DNA of 64,000 bases from Rhodopirellula sp. SM50 (lineage in GTDB: Bacteria > Planctomycetota > Planctomycetia > Pirellulales > Pirellulaceae): contig NZ_NTFY01000033.1 in the NCBI RefSeq assembly GCF_002289565.1, forward strand, positions 86,414 through 150,413, written 5' to 3'. Below the pieces are notes generated by a model, which saw only the letters and a list, made by a program, of their open reading frames with translations, was not told where the DNA came from and made no database searches. Of this stretch, positions 19,501-29,400 are shown in pieces. The position numbers and the translations under genes were made by a program. Each line of letters opens with the position of its first letter. Position 1 is the first letter of the stretch.

Positions 19501-20544
19501 ACACACTCAATTCAGATCATCTCCTCGCCAGATGGAATTGTCATGAACTGGGACGGCAAAAGACTCTGCGAATTCAATGGAGCACCTGACCGGCTGAGCC
19601 TGCAATCTTATTCTTGGCACCCCAATCGGTTGTTTCCAGCGGTGAAGGCGGCTCATTCCGGCCGTTTCATCATTGAGAAAGCGATCGTGCAAACCGATGG
19701 TCAGAATGCTCCCGAGCCTGCTGTTCCACCCTATCCGCAAAGCGATGCATCGTTCGCGTTGGCCGAAGAACGGTTTGGTCCCGCTTTGCGGGACATCCGC
19801 GACCTGGCGAAAAAGCTCGGCGGATCTATCACGTTCGAATCAGCGTACACCGGTGGGCAACGGCTTCGTCTCAATGCCCAACCTCGGAAAGGATCTAGGA
19901 AGTGGGTCTCTATTGCAGGAGTCGATTTTTCTCCACTTTCAAAGATCACTGGCCCAGTGAAACTCTCCGCGTCAGCAACGACCGAGTGGTCGCAAGCCAT
20001 TCTTCCCAAGTTCAACCCGGATTTTCAACTTGAGATTCTGGACCTTGATCAGGCTCAAGACCTGACCGCATCGGTGCTTCGGAAGTTTCCTCTGAAGCAT
20101 CTTTCCTGGTTGAGTCTGAATCGTACAAACTGGCTGCGTCCAGCCAAACTGGGTGACGAAGCGTCAGAATCCATCGCGAAGATGAAGTCTCTGAAAGTCG
20201 CCGACCTTCGTGGCGTTCAGATTGGATTGAAGAACGCAACGGCTTTGGCCTCTTTAATGAAACTCGAAGTACTGAAAATCAACAGCAACCTCGCATCCGA
20301 TGCCGCCATCAAGAAGCTGTCAGCATCGCAGTCGATCCAGGTTCTTGAGGTAACCAACGCATCGGAAGATTCAACGGTCCTGTCTGATGCCGCTCTCGCA
20401 AGTCTTGAGAAAATGACGGAACTGCGAGAATTGAAATTAGAGAAAACCGGCGTCTCGCAAAATGAGGTTGACAGATACCGTCAAGCGAAACCGCAGGTAA
20501 AACTGTCGTTCACCGCTGCCGAAGGCCACGGCCCCGTGAAATAG
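13528..20544 (+). CDS. Giant membrane Ser/Thr protein kinase with WD40-like and LRR regions
   Basis: The 2338-residue protein begins with an MJ0042-type zinc ribbon (C7, C10, C27, C30) and a long Ala/Ser/Lys linker. The kinase domain (about 210-480) has the Gly loop 'GSGGFGDVY', 'HRDVKPHN' with catalytic D339, 'ADFGLA' and 'GTPAYMSPEQ'. A membrane helix lies at about 505-526, then a coiled segment and a WD40-like propeller (about 625-1820). Within the propeller are two blocks of repeated VPV/YTV and Thr/Arg/Val units (about 1224-1271 and 1371-1408). A concanavalin-like beta segment (about 1900-2060) and leucine-rich repeats (about 2164-2328) follow. It probably senses signals through the outer part and phosphorylates cytoplasmic targets. 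It is next to the CAP gene. The start ATG 13528 begins the zinc ribbon directly. Confidence 0.93.
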   Translation: MKLKAICPQCQSSLIIPAELAGRSVKCSACQHLFKIRAVQTPSQRSIESGLQVDAPAEFSEVVKQSASTPSSERSAERGDDKVADAKRSAKKHSATQEQPADKQSTSNRSASDANATSREKQSPAATRRPVAAQQTDAPSSTAKADTRKKSNSTGVAVENKTTSAPQRKKPAAEGDALTASAIPSERPLEQSVSNGKKPTNANEGATAIGRFKIEEVLGSGGFGDVYRAYDPLLDRHAALKVLRVKATTEERRERMLGEAKASARLRHPNIVAVYEVGEDEERSFIASQFIPGTTLADHLKQIDHSSTDPEALRAFVVWLIELSRALAYAHRESIIHRDVKPHNVLIDEESHAQLADFGLAHQIVADADTTRQLVGTPAYMSPEQVEGDLSKISPASDQYAVGVILFEGVVGRRPFEGDSISLLSSIVHDEVPKPTDLKSTVPLPLEQICLKAMSRDASDRYGDCDELADDLRRWLDGELVLAANPSWVAHSLHWAKKRPHLAGWIAAIAATLLMMGGTTITLGLVKLNSAATELTASREELGQSEMELNEVRLESDRQARQLETQTTREKTVEYARKLDGGTRVIEANDLAMIHRMLDRVPWKDRGIEHSLLRRRTMGTPIILHAGEPIRHLSWSHDGSLLAAVTERGDIRFWDGIHHTPLTVAKVHNMWTAEFHPSRMELISLHNREYERQTRKSTKAIVRKWVVARDGDQIRLSRSTESESDISAFRSSAFHPSGRLFAVCGYGRVEIRDLQDGLGIESARKDINGDVLDIAYSADGKRLECLVKNGLDVRRLIIDEEHPDGLEAWAYSPQMPPLAMDPIVVTVQPPLAPIHRVYPNPTYFRGKVLADYVAPINSGSWDQPTCAIELATGHYFRGYSDGHVMEGSVSRVGHLAEISAAARRPDLACVATGDRSGEIRIWPTTSRTPEGARCAFAKKGSVPDYRLVSNFDGTLLSTSGGGSAVTVWQTNDGKVAFELDGHARGARAVDFHPERNEVLTVDGEGVCRIWDLVPSNQGTRVLRSWRVEAGAPHFACFDPSGENILIFGSRFSEAEDAGAVGFAMVVSAADGTSVCELQGLRGFPIAGAFVPDSDSVIVSCDGKTIASYSRLTGERIADFETDGLVATDLDVTSDQLVAVLAEPCALLPNGDGQSSYRSQLRSWQIETGNKMFDVREPGVSYRFVDVDATLGRILAPAGDGYRIHDLATGERLWTDYRYPASYQIDMTREQTYQVCVPYTEQVEQSYTVQVPVMTEVAETYTVATPMMATEVLKGTRSPDAPNTIVEALEGLDQRRLKVILKGQVRRTKGGESGELIGCDQVKRGVFLKSDKQGNIQLFSDSSLSQRIKLPPVEAEESVALEVVFADLKSEERERMVPVTKMTTETRTRIVTVTKQRMETRTRTVIYKQLIAQATAKGSAIFLPEGRGLALGQFDAAYVVSAAIPSSPRELVASDCHYEMLATDAGGTLIAAAGQNGSCGACGCNDIDIWQTDDGEPVRTIRLSGASAGAINFDPRTGNLLVGISCFGTRVNANDRPIAAGREEIPRPVPEGEAGEVLAYGGATLLVFDPRSGEIVEQFQGPESIIRIATNIDGENPIVLLVDQENQVYRLKDDGVIQSQPIRCGDPGSVSVSQDGQLVTYKDPDGRSVVALTSAMEKQVRLPAPWAHAHFSWGGKKLVAKKATQPTDAMTSDQELVTMSWKTDQMIEILSQPNPVAELPAGTTSGDGWVLPAMKTTLVQSKGGGAFEFRPLHTHSTLKDFHSTRRTAEPAFRGGKVFSIGDPYETRWGQPNTQNHVITWDRNVSSDAKTNVSMPLEPSPTPTRTAPLPMRTAPTPTRTAPLPMRSGTVSDRTSAKVGGKEARRTVSQNGIKNEVSSLLEGQSLVKFLPDNLEECLVKGTADLTEDGAIVLLDRGTESFLEIPAILPEVYRMELLVRRETTGGAFVICVPHRGFPACFAIDGQSGSGISDIDGKSYAYNSTNVRGKQFQNGRTHSIQIISSPDGIVMNWDGKRLCEFNGAPDRLSLQSYSWHPNRLFPAVKAAHSGRFIIEKAIVQTDGQNAPEPAVPPYPQSDASFALAEERFGPALRDIRDLAKKLGGSITFESAYTGGQRLRLNAQPRKGSRKWVSIAGVDFSPLSKITGPVKLSASATTEWSQAILPKFNPDFQLEILDLDQAQDLTASVLRKFPLKHLSWLSLNRTNWLRPAKLGDEASESIAKMKSLKVADLRGVQIGLKNATALASLMKLEVLKINSNLASDAAIKKLSASQSIQVLEVTNASEDSTVLSDAALASLEKMTELRELKLEKTGVSQNEVDRYRQAKPQVKLSFTAAEGHGPVK
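17200..17760 (+). repeat. YTV/VPV-type repeat blocks inside the kinase propeller
   Basis: Two blocks of short repeats are encoded here: one with units such as 'QVCVPYTEQVEQ', 'YTVQVPVMTEV' and 'YTVATPMM', and one with 'VPVTKMTTETRTRIV' and 'VTKQRMETRTRTV'. They flank about 100 residues of ordinary sequence. Similar alternating VP.YTE repeats are a known oddity of planctomycete proteins; function unknown. Confidence 0.7.
18982..19065 (+). repeat. 42-bp tandem duplication in the kinase gene
   Basis: Two nearly identical 42-bp units (starting CCCACACCCACGAG at 18982 and 19024) encode two copies of PTPTRTAPLPMR. This is a Pro/Thr/Arg linker between the propeller and the beta-sandwich region, and may vary in copy number. 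Confidence 0.85.
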
Positions 20545-20722
20545 CGAATGTCTCATCGGTCCGTTACCGATTTAATTCGTCGTAGTCACTGATCGCAGAA
20601 GATGGCACCGTCGAGCACTTGATTTGCATTTACGTGAGCAATGAATCCTGCGTTAACGACTTAATAGGGCAGAGGCGGCTCGTAATGAATTACTGCGCCG
20701 TATGTCCAAGCAATCGGCACAC

Positions 20723-21271
20723 TCACACGCTCGCTTGCGTCCAGACTGACCGTATGAGCTTGAGCCGCCGTTCAATGGTTGCCACCGAACAGCCGATCAG
20801 GGCTGCAATTTCAGCATTTGTATATCCCTCAAGTCGTCGGTTCGCGATCTCGGCGAGTTCAGGCGGGAGTTCGGCAAGCAACAGATTGACCGCTTCGAGC
20901 GATTCCACGACGCCGTCGGGAGTTGAATCCCAACGAACATCGGCTTCGACGGGAACCTCAGACAAGACGGAATCACCACGCACGTCACCGCCACCACGTT
21001 TGAGCTGTGCTTCGCGTCGCACTTGATTCAATGCCTTGCGATGCACGATCGTCACGATCAATGGCCAGAGTGAGTCATCCGATTTGATTTCCCGAACCGA
21101 AGTCTCGCCGTACCGATCAAAAAAACTACCCAACGCGGACAACGCAACGTCTTCGCCGTCCGCAACGCGTCGGTTGCGGCGACCGAGTCGGGCTTCCGCG
21201 TACCGCGCCAACGAATCAAAGTATTGATCGAAGATGCGTTGTTGAAATTGAGATTGTGTTTCTTCTTGCAC
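20723..21271 (-). CDS. ECF-family RNA polymerase sigma factor
   Basis: The protein shows sigma region 2 at about residues 5-75 ('FDQYFDSLARYAEARLG', 'VALSALGSFFDRYG') and region 4 at about 120-175 ('LAELPPELAEIANRR', 'YTNAEIAALIGCSVATIERR' helix-turn-helix). The GTG at 21271 was chosen because GGAG lies 7 bases before it (182 residues); an ATG at 21328 would overlap the divergent kinase start and has no ribosome binding site. It is divergent from the FHA-kinase gene, a layout typical of kinase-linked ECF groups in planctomycetes, where the kinase probably controls sigma activity. No anti-sigma gene is adjacent. Confidence 0.9.
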   Translation of the reverse strand: MQEETQSQFQQRIFDQYFDSLARYAEARLGRRNRRVADGEDVALSALGSFFDRYGETSVREIKSDDSLWPLIVTIVHRKALNQVRREAQLKRGGGDVRGDSVLSEVPVEADVRWDSTPDGVVESLEAVNLLLAELPPELAEIANRRLEGYTNAEIAALIGCSVATIERRLKLIRSVWTQASV

Positions 21272-21304
21272 CCATTCGCTCCGAAAGACTTGCACGGCCT
21301 TGAT

Positions 21305-22777
21305 ATGCACGAGTTGGAAATCGCCCATCTGTCGATCGAGTCACAACAGCGGATCGATGAAATCTGTCGCAACTATGAAAGCCAAATTCGGTCGTCACAG
21401 CATCGCAGCCCACTGACGATGCTGGACAAGGTACCAGAGCGTGAGGCGCCCGTGTTGCTGTACGAATTGTTGCGTTTGCACGCTGAAATTGAACCGCCGA
21501 CGAAGGTGTTTGACGACATCCGCCAGCAACGTCCCGACTTTGCATGGATCATCGAAAGCGTTATCGCGTCTTTACGGCGGCGGCCTTCCGAGCCGGACGA
21601 GACCATCGCCATGAGTGTTTCCGAACGTGAGCTCGTCGGTACGTTCGCGGGAAATGAGCACGTGTTTCGTCTTTCCGCACCCGGGCAGTACATTTTCGGC
21701 AGTGCTGCCGATGTCGACTTAACCATCCCGGACAAAGCCATTGCCCCGCGAACCGCATGCTTCATCGTGGAGCCGGACCATTGCCTCGTTGTGACATTTC
21801 CAACCGAGTCATCGAGCTCAACGCTGCAGGAAGTTTCTTATCATTCATCGTTCTCAGTGGGACCCGTCGAGTTTCATTTTCACATGCCATCAAGTCCCGC
21901 GCGAAGTTTAGCCACGGTCGCTGATAGCGGAACATCGTCCATTCGCCAGCTCGGAATCGATGGTTTCGAGATCACAGGCGAACTTGGTAAAGGGGGATTT
22001 GGGGTGGTCTTCGATGCGATTCAATTGGGGACTCAAAAGCGTTTTGCGATCAAATCACTGCTGCCGGACGCTGCAGGATCAGAGCAACTCAAGAAACTGT
22101 TCATGAGAGAAATCTCAATCGTTTCGCAGCTCAGGCACCCCAATATCGTTGGCTACCACGGGTTTGGAATCGCCGGTGATCATCCCTATTTGATTCTGGA
22201 ATATGTGGAGACCCGTCAGATCGATGAAGTCCTCGCCCAACACCCCGAACACAAGCGACTTCGGTTGTGCATCGGGATCGTGCGTAAGATATTGTCCGCG
22301 CTTGCACACGCGCATGACCAAGGCGTGGTACATCGCGATGTCAAGCTCAGCAACATCTTGACCGGGGTGGAGAACCGACGGCTCTTCGTCAAACTGACCG
22401 ATTTTGGGCTGTCCAAATTTTTTGAGACCGCCGGCTATTCGGGAATCACCGCCAGCAAGACGGTGTGCGGAACAATCGCCTACATGTCACCCGAGCAGCT
22501 CACCAATAGCAAGTATGCCGAACCAGATTGTGACGTCTACTCGATCGCCGTTTGCCTGTATCGATTGTTGACAGGGCGTTTGCCTCACGAATCCAACTCT
22601 CCGGTGGAGATCGTTCACCAAAAGCTTAATGTAATGCCGAAACCAATCGACGAGATCGATCCAAGTCTCCCTGCCGGACTATCGGGCCTGCTCCAGCGCG
22701 CGCTTCATCAAGATCGTGACAATCGCATTGCAACGGCAGAAGAGTTTTCCAGAGAACTCGAACCGTTCGGTTTGTAA
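21305..22777 (+). CDS. Ser/Thr protein kinase with FHA-like N-terminal domain
   Basis: The 490-residue protein has a helical N-terminus (about 1-90) common to planctomycete kinases and an FHA-like beta domain (about 112-192, 'YIFGSAADVDLTIPD'). The complete kinase domain (about 220-485) has 'GKGGFG', K250, 'HRDVKLSN' with D345, 'DFGLSK' and 'GTIAYMSPEQ'. No membrane helix was seen, so it is probably cytoplasmic. ATG 21305 gives the full N-terminal helix region; the frame is open to 21224 inside the sigma gene. FHA domains bind phospho-threonine, so it may read kinase output as well as phosphorylate. It pairs divergently with the ECF sigma gene. Confidence 0.9.
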   Translation: MHELEIAHLSIESQQRIDEICRNYESQIRSSQHRSPLTMLDKVPEREAPVLLYELLRLHAEIEPPTKVFDDIRQQRPDFAWIIESVIASLRRRPSEPDETIAMSVSERELVGTFAGNEHVFRLSAPGQYIFGSAADVDLTIPDKAIAPRTACFIVEPDHCLVVTFPTESSSSTLQEVSYHSSFSVGPVEFHFHMPSSPARSLATVADSGTSSIRQLGIDGFEITGELGKGGFGVVFDAIQLGTQKRFAIKSLLPDAAGSEQLKKLFMREISIVSQLRHPNIVGYHGFGIAGDHPYLILEYVETRQIDEVLAQHPEHKRLRLCIGIVRKILSALAHAHDQGVVHRDVKLSNILTGVENRRLFVKLTDFGLSKFFETAGYSGITASKTVCGTIAYMSPEQLTNSKYAEPDCDVYSIAVCLYRLLTGRLPHESNSPVEIVHQKLNVMPKPIDEIDPSLPAGLSGLLQRALHQDRDNRIATAEEFSRELEPFGL

Positions 22778-23462
22778 TGCCTGGCGGCCGGCGGGTAGGA
22801 GCTCGTCATCCCCTACGCCGAAAGCTGGCAACTGGGCGATCAATATGACTCGTTGGTGGTCGCACCGCCACTCAAACGACGTCCGAAATTGGCGTGCGAA
22901 AAGCGGATGATCATTGCTCAGAGAACTAAATCGCCGATTACACACAATAGCGATGAGCCGGCATCGTTTTTGGCCTTCCAATCAAGTTACGATTGGGGCG
23001 TCCAAGACGCCGCTGACAGCTCCGCTCTCAGCGCCATAACCTGCGTCGGTTGGACCACTCGCTGTCACGAAGAAATTCCGCCCCGATGCTTCGGTCCGGA
23101 CACCGATGCAGATTAGCGGCTTCGTCGCAGTTTCGCCACGATTTGGTCCGAGATCTCGAGAAGACTGCAGCGACGAAATTTCGCTACGCCGCTGAGGCCG
23201 ATGCAACCGACGCACGAAGAATATTCGCTTTGTGGCGGAGGTGAATCCCACCTCGGCGCCGGAGGACTATGCAGCAATTCCCTCAGATGATCCATGCTGC
23301 TGCACGAAAATCGCTGGTCTGAAGAAATGCTAGAGGACGATTACCGGCCACTAAAGGCAGCTGTAAGGAAAATCATTTTTTGCGGAAAGAACGAAAGCTC
23401 TCGGCCACCAATGAAGCAGGCCAATTTTCAATTTGGCGTGTTGACCTGCCTGTCGCTCCGTT
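22778..23462. other. Convergent spacer between kinase and giant gene
   Basis: The 685-base stretch lies between the 3' ends of two convergent genes. A short + strand open run just after 22797 reads protein-like for about 37 codons but lacks a start and matches nothing recognised. No clear terminator hairpin was noticed. Confidence 0.4.
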
Positions 23463-26400
23463 TCAAAGGTTCGATAAAGAGTCAAAGTCGACATCGGCCG
23501 AGAGTGAGGAGAGTGTCTCGTCATATTCGTCCCCTGCCAATACCTTATCCACCGCCGCTCTAAAATCATCTGGGTCGGCCAAGCTGGCTGGAACCAGACC
23601 GTTGCTCTCTGGTGTCTCTGCGGTGAACAACTTTGACTCGGCAAAGAGCCGGTCGCCTAGCAGGTCGACGTCCAATTCGACTGTCACTCCGGAAACGTTG
23701 TGTGGATTGGCGAGCAGAGGTGCTTCGAACGACTCCGCTTCGGCGAAGCTTGCCGCGTATGTCCTTGCAATCCGATTGATGATTTGCAGGGCGTCGATTG
23801 GAGAGATCGAACCGTCGTTGTTGACGTCGGCGTAGACCTGCATCGGAAGCCCAGGGAGTGATTCACCGCTCGCTGCGGATTGATGCCGTGTCGCGATGTG
23901 GTTGATAACACGCAGCGCGTCGCTCGGCGTGATCGATCCGTCGTAATTCGCGTCATGAGGCAAATGCGGATTGTGGATCATCAAGTCTGCGGCAGGACCG
24001 GCATAGGTCGCCCGTCCGGCGCGGCCTTCCATCAAGGCACGAATGCGTTCTTCGGCCGGAGGAGTCGACGCGAGAAAATCCTTTTTCGTCGGGTTGAGAA
24101 GGCCGCGCTCACCAAAGTTGTAGCCGATCGCCACCGCATTGTCCCTCAGCACGATCTGGCTGATCACATCGTTTCCGACCGTTCCGCCGGCGGACCCTGC
24201 GGTATCGATGCCGTCCAGGAAGTCAACCGGATGAGTCTCGGTTAGCGTGTACTCGCCGTCGGGCAAGCCGAGGAATACAAAGGTTCCGCCGGCGGAAGTG
24301 ACGGTGGTGCTGGAAACGGGTCCGGAGAGCGTGATTTGAACGTTCGGAAGAACGAGTTCTTGTTCGTCCCGCATGCCGTTGTTGTTGACGTCAAGAAAGA
24401 CGACACCGCCCAGCGAATTCCTTGATGGCTGTTCACGCAACAGCTCGCCAAAGTTGTAGCCCGTGGCGAGGCTCTGTCCGTCGACGACGATGTTTTGGAA
24501 TCCGTCAGGCAGGATTTCACCGCCCGTGCTACCGAGCGACTCCGATCCGTCGTCATAGGTCACCGGCTGTACTTCGGAAAGGCTGTAGTTTCCCGCGGGC
24601 AGGTTGGCGAAAGAGAAGACTCCAAATTCGTCGGTTTGGACGGTGCGATTGACGGGGCCCGTCAGGCGAATCTCGACCGCTTGCAGCCCCGGTTCGCTTT
24701 CGTAGACGCCATTTTGATTGAGGTCGATATACACACGTCCCGATATGACACTCGCCGCTCCATCAAGCGGACGTTCGGCGAAGTTGTAGCCCGTGAGGAT
24801 CGTATCGCCGCTGACGAGGTTGAGACCGCTGAACACGTCTTGGCCGACGCTGCCGAGCGCGGGAGTCCCCTGGGATTCGACACCGTCGTCAAAGCCGGCG
24901 GGTTGTTGTTCGGTGACCGTGTACACCCCATTGGGGAGCGATGTGAATTGGTAGCGGCCGCCAGAATCTGTCACGATGGTCTCGGACTGTGATCCGCTGA
25001 GTTCAATCACGACGCCTTCGATGCCTGACTCACCCGTGTCAAAGAGGCCGTTGTTGTTTTCGTCCAAGTAGACATAGCCGGTGATCGAGTTGTTCTCGGA
25101 GGTGACGGACTCTCGCTCGCCGAAGTTGTAACCGACCGCGTCGATTCCCCCGACGAGCTGGAGGCCGACGAATCGATCGTTCTCGACGGAACCGAGAACG
25201 GGGTTCCCTTGCGTTTCCTTGCCGTCGTCCAAGCCTGGTACCTGAGCCGCGCTAAGAGTGTAAGTGCCGTCGGGTAAATTAATAAATCGATAGCTTCCAT
25301 CCGGCCCGGTGGTGAAAGTCGAATTGACGAGCCCGGTCAGCGTGACATCCACGCCGCTAATCGGCACTTCGCCGATGTCGAATACACCGTTGTTGTTTCG
25401 ATCGATGTAGACGGTGCCCGAGATCTTGTTCAGCGGTGTCCCAACAATCGGCCGCTCGCCGAAGTTGTATCCTGTCGCGGTGATTTCATTGCCGCTGAGG
25501 ACGATGTCAACGAAACGGTCGTTTTCGACATTCCCCAATGCGGGTGTGCCTTGGGTGTCGATGCCGTCGTCGTACCCGGCAGGCTGCGATTGGGCAACGG
25601 TGTAGGTGCCATCCGGCAAGGCATTGAGTTGGTAGGCACCATCGATGCCCGTCGTGAAGGATCGGTCCGCATCACCGGACAGTGTCACCACGACACCACT
25701 GATCGGTAATTCGCCCGAATCAAAGACACCGTTGTTGTTGGAGTCGACGTAGACGTAGCCGCCGATGGAGTTGTTCGGCGTCACCACTTGCGGACGCTCG
25801 CCGAAGTTGTAGCCGGTGGCGTTCACGTCATTACCGACGAAGACTAAATCCACAAACTGGTTGTCCAGCACGGACCCGAGTGGTGGCGTTCCCTGTGTTT
25901 CTCGGCCATCGTCGAATCCGTCGGGCTGAATTTGGGTGATGGTGTACGTTCCGTCGCTGACACCGAGGAACGAATAGGAACCATCCGCGAGCGTGGTCGT
26001 CGATCGGCTGTCCGATCCGGAGAGCTGGATCGTGACTCCACTGATCGGCGACTCATCGACATCGAAGGCCCCGTTGTCGTTTTCGTCCAGATAGACAAAA
26101 CCCGAGATCGAATTTTGTGGAACGAGATCGCCTTCGAGCACATCGATTTGGACCGTGCCGCTGGCGATTCCAAAGCCGACGAGGTCGTAGGCAAGCGTCA
26201 CTAGGGAATCTTGTGGCAGCGCCGAGACATCGAGCGACACATGGATCGGCTGGTTCAGGTCCAACACACCCGCAGAGATCTCCGTGCCGTTGACCGAAAC
26301 GCCTTGTCCCGCGAAGTAGGTTCCATCGGATTGAACGTTGAAGAACGCATCGGATCCGGGCATCCCCATCACCGGCGCGAAGTAGTCACCCGATTCGAGT

Positions 26401-29400
26401 TGCAGCGCGGCCTCGAACGCATCGGGGGCCTGATCGATCCCATTGTCACCCAGGAACACATCATGCACTCGGAAGGAGAATGTCGTTGCATCGGCACCCA
26501 GCTTGTAGTCCCGCCGCGCCCCTGAGATCAACTGAGGATGCTCATCCAACCGAATCGTCGTCGCCGACACACTCACATCACCGATGAAGACCCAAGGACC
26601 TTGGGGTGAAATTTGGTTCGTTGATGCGTCTTGCGAGACAAGCTGAACATTCATATCAACCTGGCTTTGGTAGGCTGGCTCATCAAAATATATTGATGGT
26701 TTAGACGCAAAGGAGTCGCTCTCTACTAGTTCAGGCGTATTCTCTCCTTCACCTAAATTCGATGACACCAAAGCGGGTTGACAGGCAGAGGCAAGAGAGA
26801 CCTGTCGATCAATTTCGAAGGAGCATAGTAGACGATCCCAGTAGTTCCATCTCCGCATGTTGTCGCCCAAGAACTGAGCGCTATGTGACCAGTAGGTGCG
26901 GGGACCAAAAAGTAGATCACCCCAGCCGAAATCGAAAGGCTGCAGCTCCAAGTTCACTGATTCGTGAAAGAACGATTGGAGACCCTCGCTACTACCAGCG
27001 CGCCCTACTGAATAAAATCTTGGCTTTGCAGCAAATGCAAAAATCTCAAATCTTTCAGGTACGCCACTAGGGTCCAGGGAAGCCACTGTTTCGAAGGATT
27101 CTTCGCTATATTCCCCATCAGCGTTCTGAATGCCGGTATATGCTAATCTTATCCAGCCGGGGGGGAACTCTGGCCAATAGTAGTTCGTGTTTTCACCGTT
27201 GATTGTCGCGGCTCCCGAGCGAAATCTGACGGTCTCATTAAAAACGTTGAAGTCTGATTCGGATCCCTCTGGAGGATTGGCATTGAGTTTCTGATCGTTG
27301 TATTTCCAGATTTCATCTCCCGCGTTTGAAAGATTGAGATCCCCACCTCTTGACTTCAGGGCTGCGTTCATCACCCAAATTAAATCGGACATCGCCCAGT
27401 CTTCTTCGTTGAACAAGTTGATGGTTTTCGAAACAGCCTGCTTTATTTGGCCGAAGTATGGGCCTGTTCCAAGGTAGTCCGCAAAAATGTCAGGCTGCCC
27501 GACGATAAACCGTGTTGGCAGATTAGATGTGTAGGACTGAGCAGGAGCGGCGGACTGAGTGGCAGCGTAGGATCGCAAAAGCACGGAAGGGCTAACTGAA
27601 TTTGCCTCTAGCCTCAACGCTTCACCGACCACAACATTGCCCATGCTGTGCGCGAAGAGATGCACACGATTGTGGTAGTTGTCTGGGGCGCTAAGTGCCT
27701 TGAGTAATTGTTGAAGACCAGCCCCTGACTGATAGGCCTTGCGCTCGCTTCTCATGTAATTTCCAGGCGCTTCGGAAGCGAACTGCAATAACGGCTCGCT
27801 GTCAACATACTCAGTTGGCCAAGTAAAGAAACCATAGCTTCCTGAATATCCCTGCCAGAACAACCGTTTAAAGGAGGTTTCCGTAAAGGCCCTCCTTTGC
27901 TCCGGTGTCATCCGCCAACCGTGGACATGAAGTATGTAATCTTCATCCGGCTCCGGGAGATTGGGGTCGACTGCGCCTCCTAACCAATTACTAGACAACG
28001 AATTCTGTCGCTTAATCGGTGGTTTCGTGTCGGACTTAATGCTTAGTTGAACGGGGCTGTTTAGCGGATTGAAATCCGGGGCAACAGTGTCTCCGACCGT
28101 AAAATGATCGATCCGCGAAGGCGAAAGTGAGCCCGGGTTTCTCACACTGCCAGTGGCGGAAACCTCTGGGCTTTCCATTGGCAAAATTTCCAGGTATGCA
28201 GAGTCGCTGCCGATAGGCGTTGCGTTCCCTTGAATTTCCTTGGTCAATATGATGTCCAACGCTCCATATGATTGCGACACGCCTTCCAAAAGGAATTGTT
28301 GGATGGAGTCCTCGAACAAGTCGATAGGCAGCGGAGCATTCAATGTCACTGTTTCTGCCGATTGCAGGAGGCTGTGCGCCGCGGACTCGTTGTACAAGTA
28401 TCCGGGGCCCAATACGCCGTCTGGAAACGCTTTAACATTGATAGAGGATCCTCGATTGACTGCGGATGGGGGAAACGAAAGCATTAATGCGTATTCTTCA
28501 GGAAGTCTGTCGATTAATGTAGCTGTTACCTGGAAGGACAGGAAATCTTCCAAGTCCCTGACGGAGGCAATGTTCTCATCCAGAAAATCAGGAAAGCCAT
28601 AGTGCACGTCGTCGGCAGCTAATCCATCCGGTGTCGGTCCGAGGTCTCCATCTTGATCGCTATTAATCCAAAAAGGAAATGGCCGATCAATCGTTGTGGT
28701 ATCGATGTATCTACTTGGCTGCCAATTTCCATTCACATTGTCGAATGCGATCGTCAGGTCAATTGCGGTAAAGCGAACGGTGTCAGAAGACGCCAATTTT
28801 TGATTTGACGTGTCCCCATCCGGGTATACCGTTACGACCACAGGGAGGTCGGCAAGCGAATCGCTCGCCTGGACGGCCTCAACATATAACATCAACTCAT
28901 GCTGTCCGGATACTTCATCCGTTGTGAATGGCAGCGTACTCGCGTCGACTGCCGCGTCAGCCTCGATCAAGTCACCGTTTGGAAAAACGCCAAATTGTCT
29001 CTGGCTGCTTTTCGTCGCCCAGATTCTCAACGCTCCCTCTCCGGACACAGAATATACCCATGGTGATTCCCATGTCCCTGCTCCGTGTCGCTGCAGGTCA
29101 TTCGCGCGCGAGCTCGCGTATTGAAACGAGAGTTTTGCTTTGTCGAGTTCTATGCCTGCTGGTAATTTCACCACAAGCGATTCCAATCGACTGCCGTCGA
29201 AAGTGAGTTCCGCGGAGTTGTCACTATTGACGTCCAATCCATCTGCGAAATCCGGGACGCCATCATTGTCAATGTCGCCGTCGTTGACGATCAAGATCTT
29301 CCCGGGGATGTCACGGTTTCCGTCGGCGTCAACAGGTAGCGGGTTCTTTTGAGCGAGATCTTCTCCATCGGGATCAAAGGAAATAACTCCATCGTTGTTG

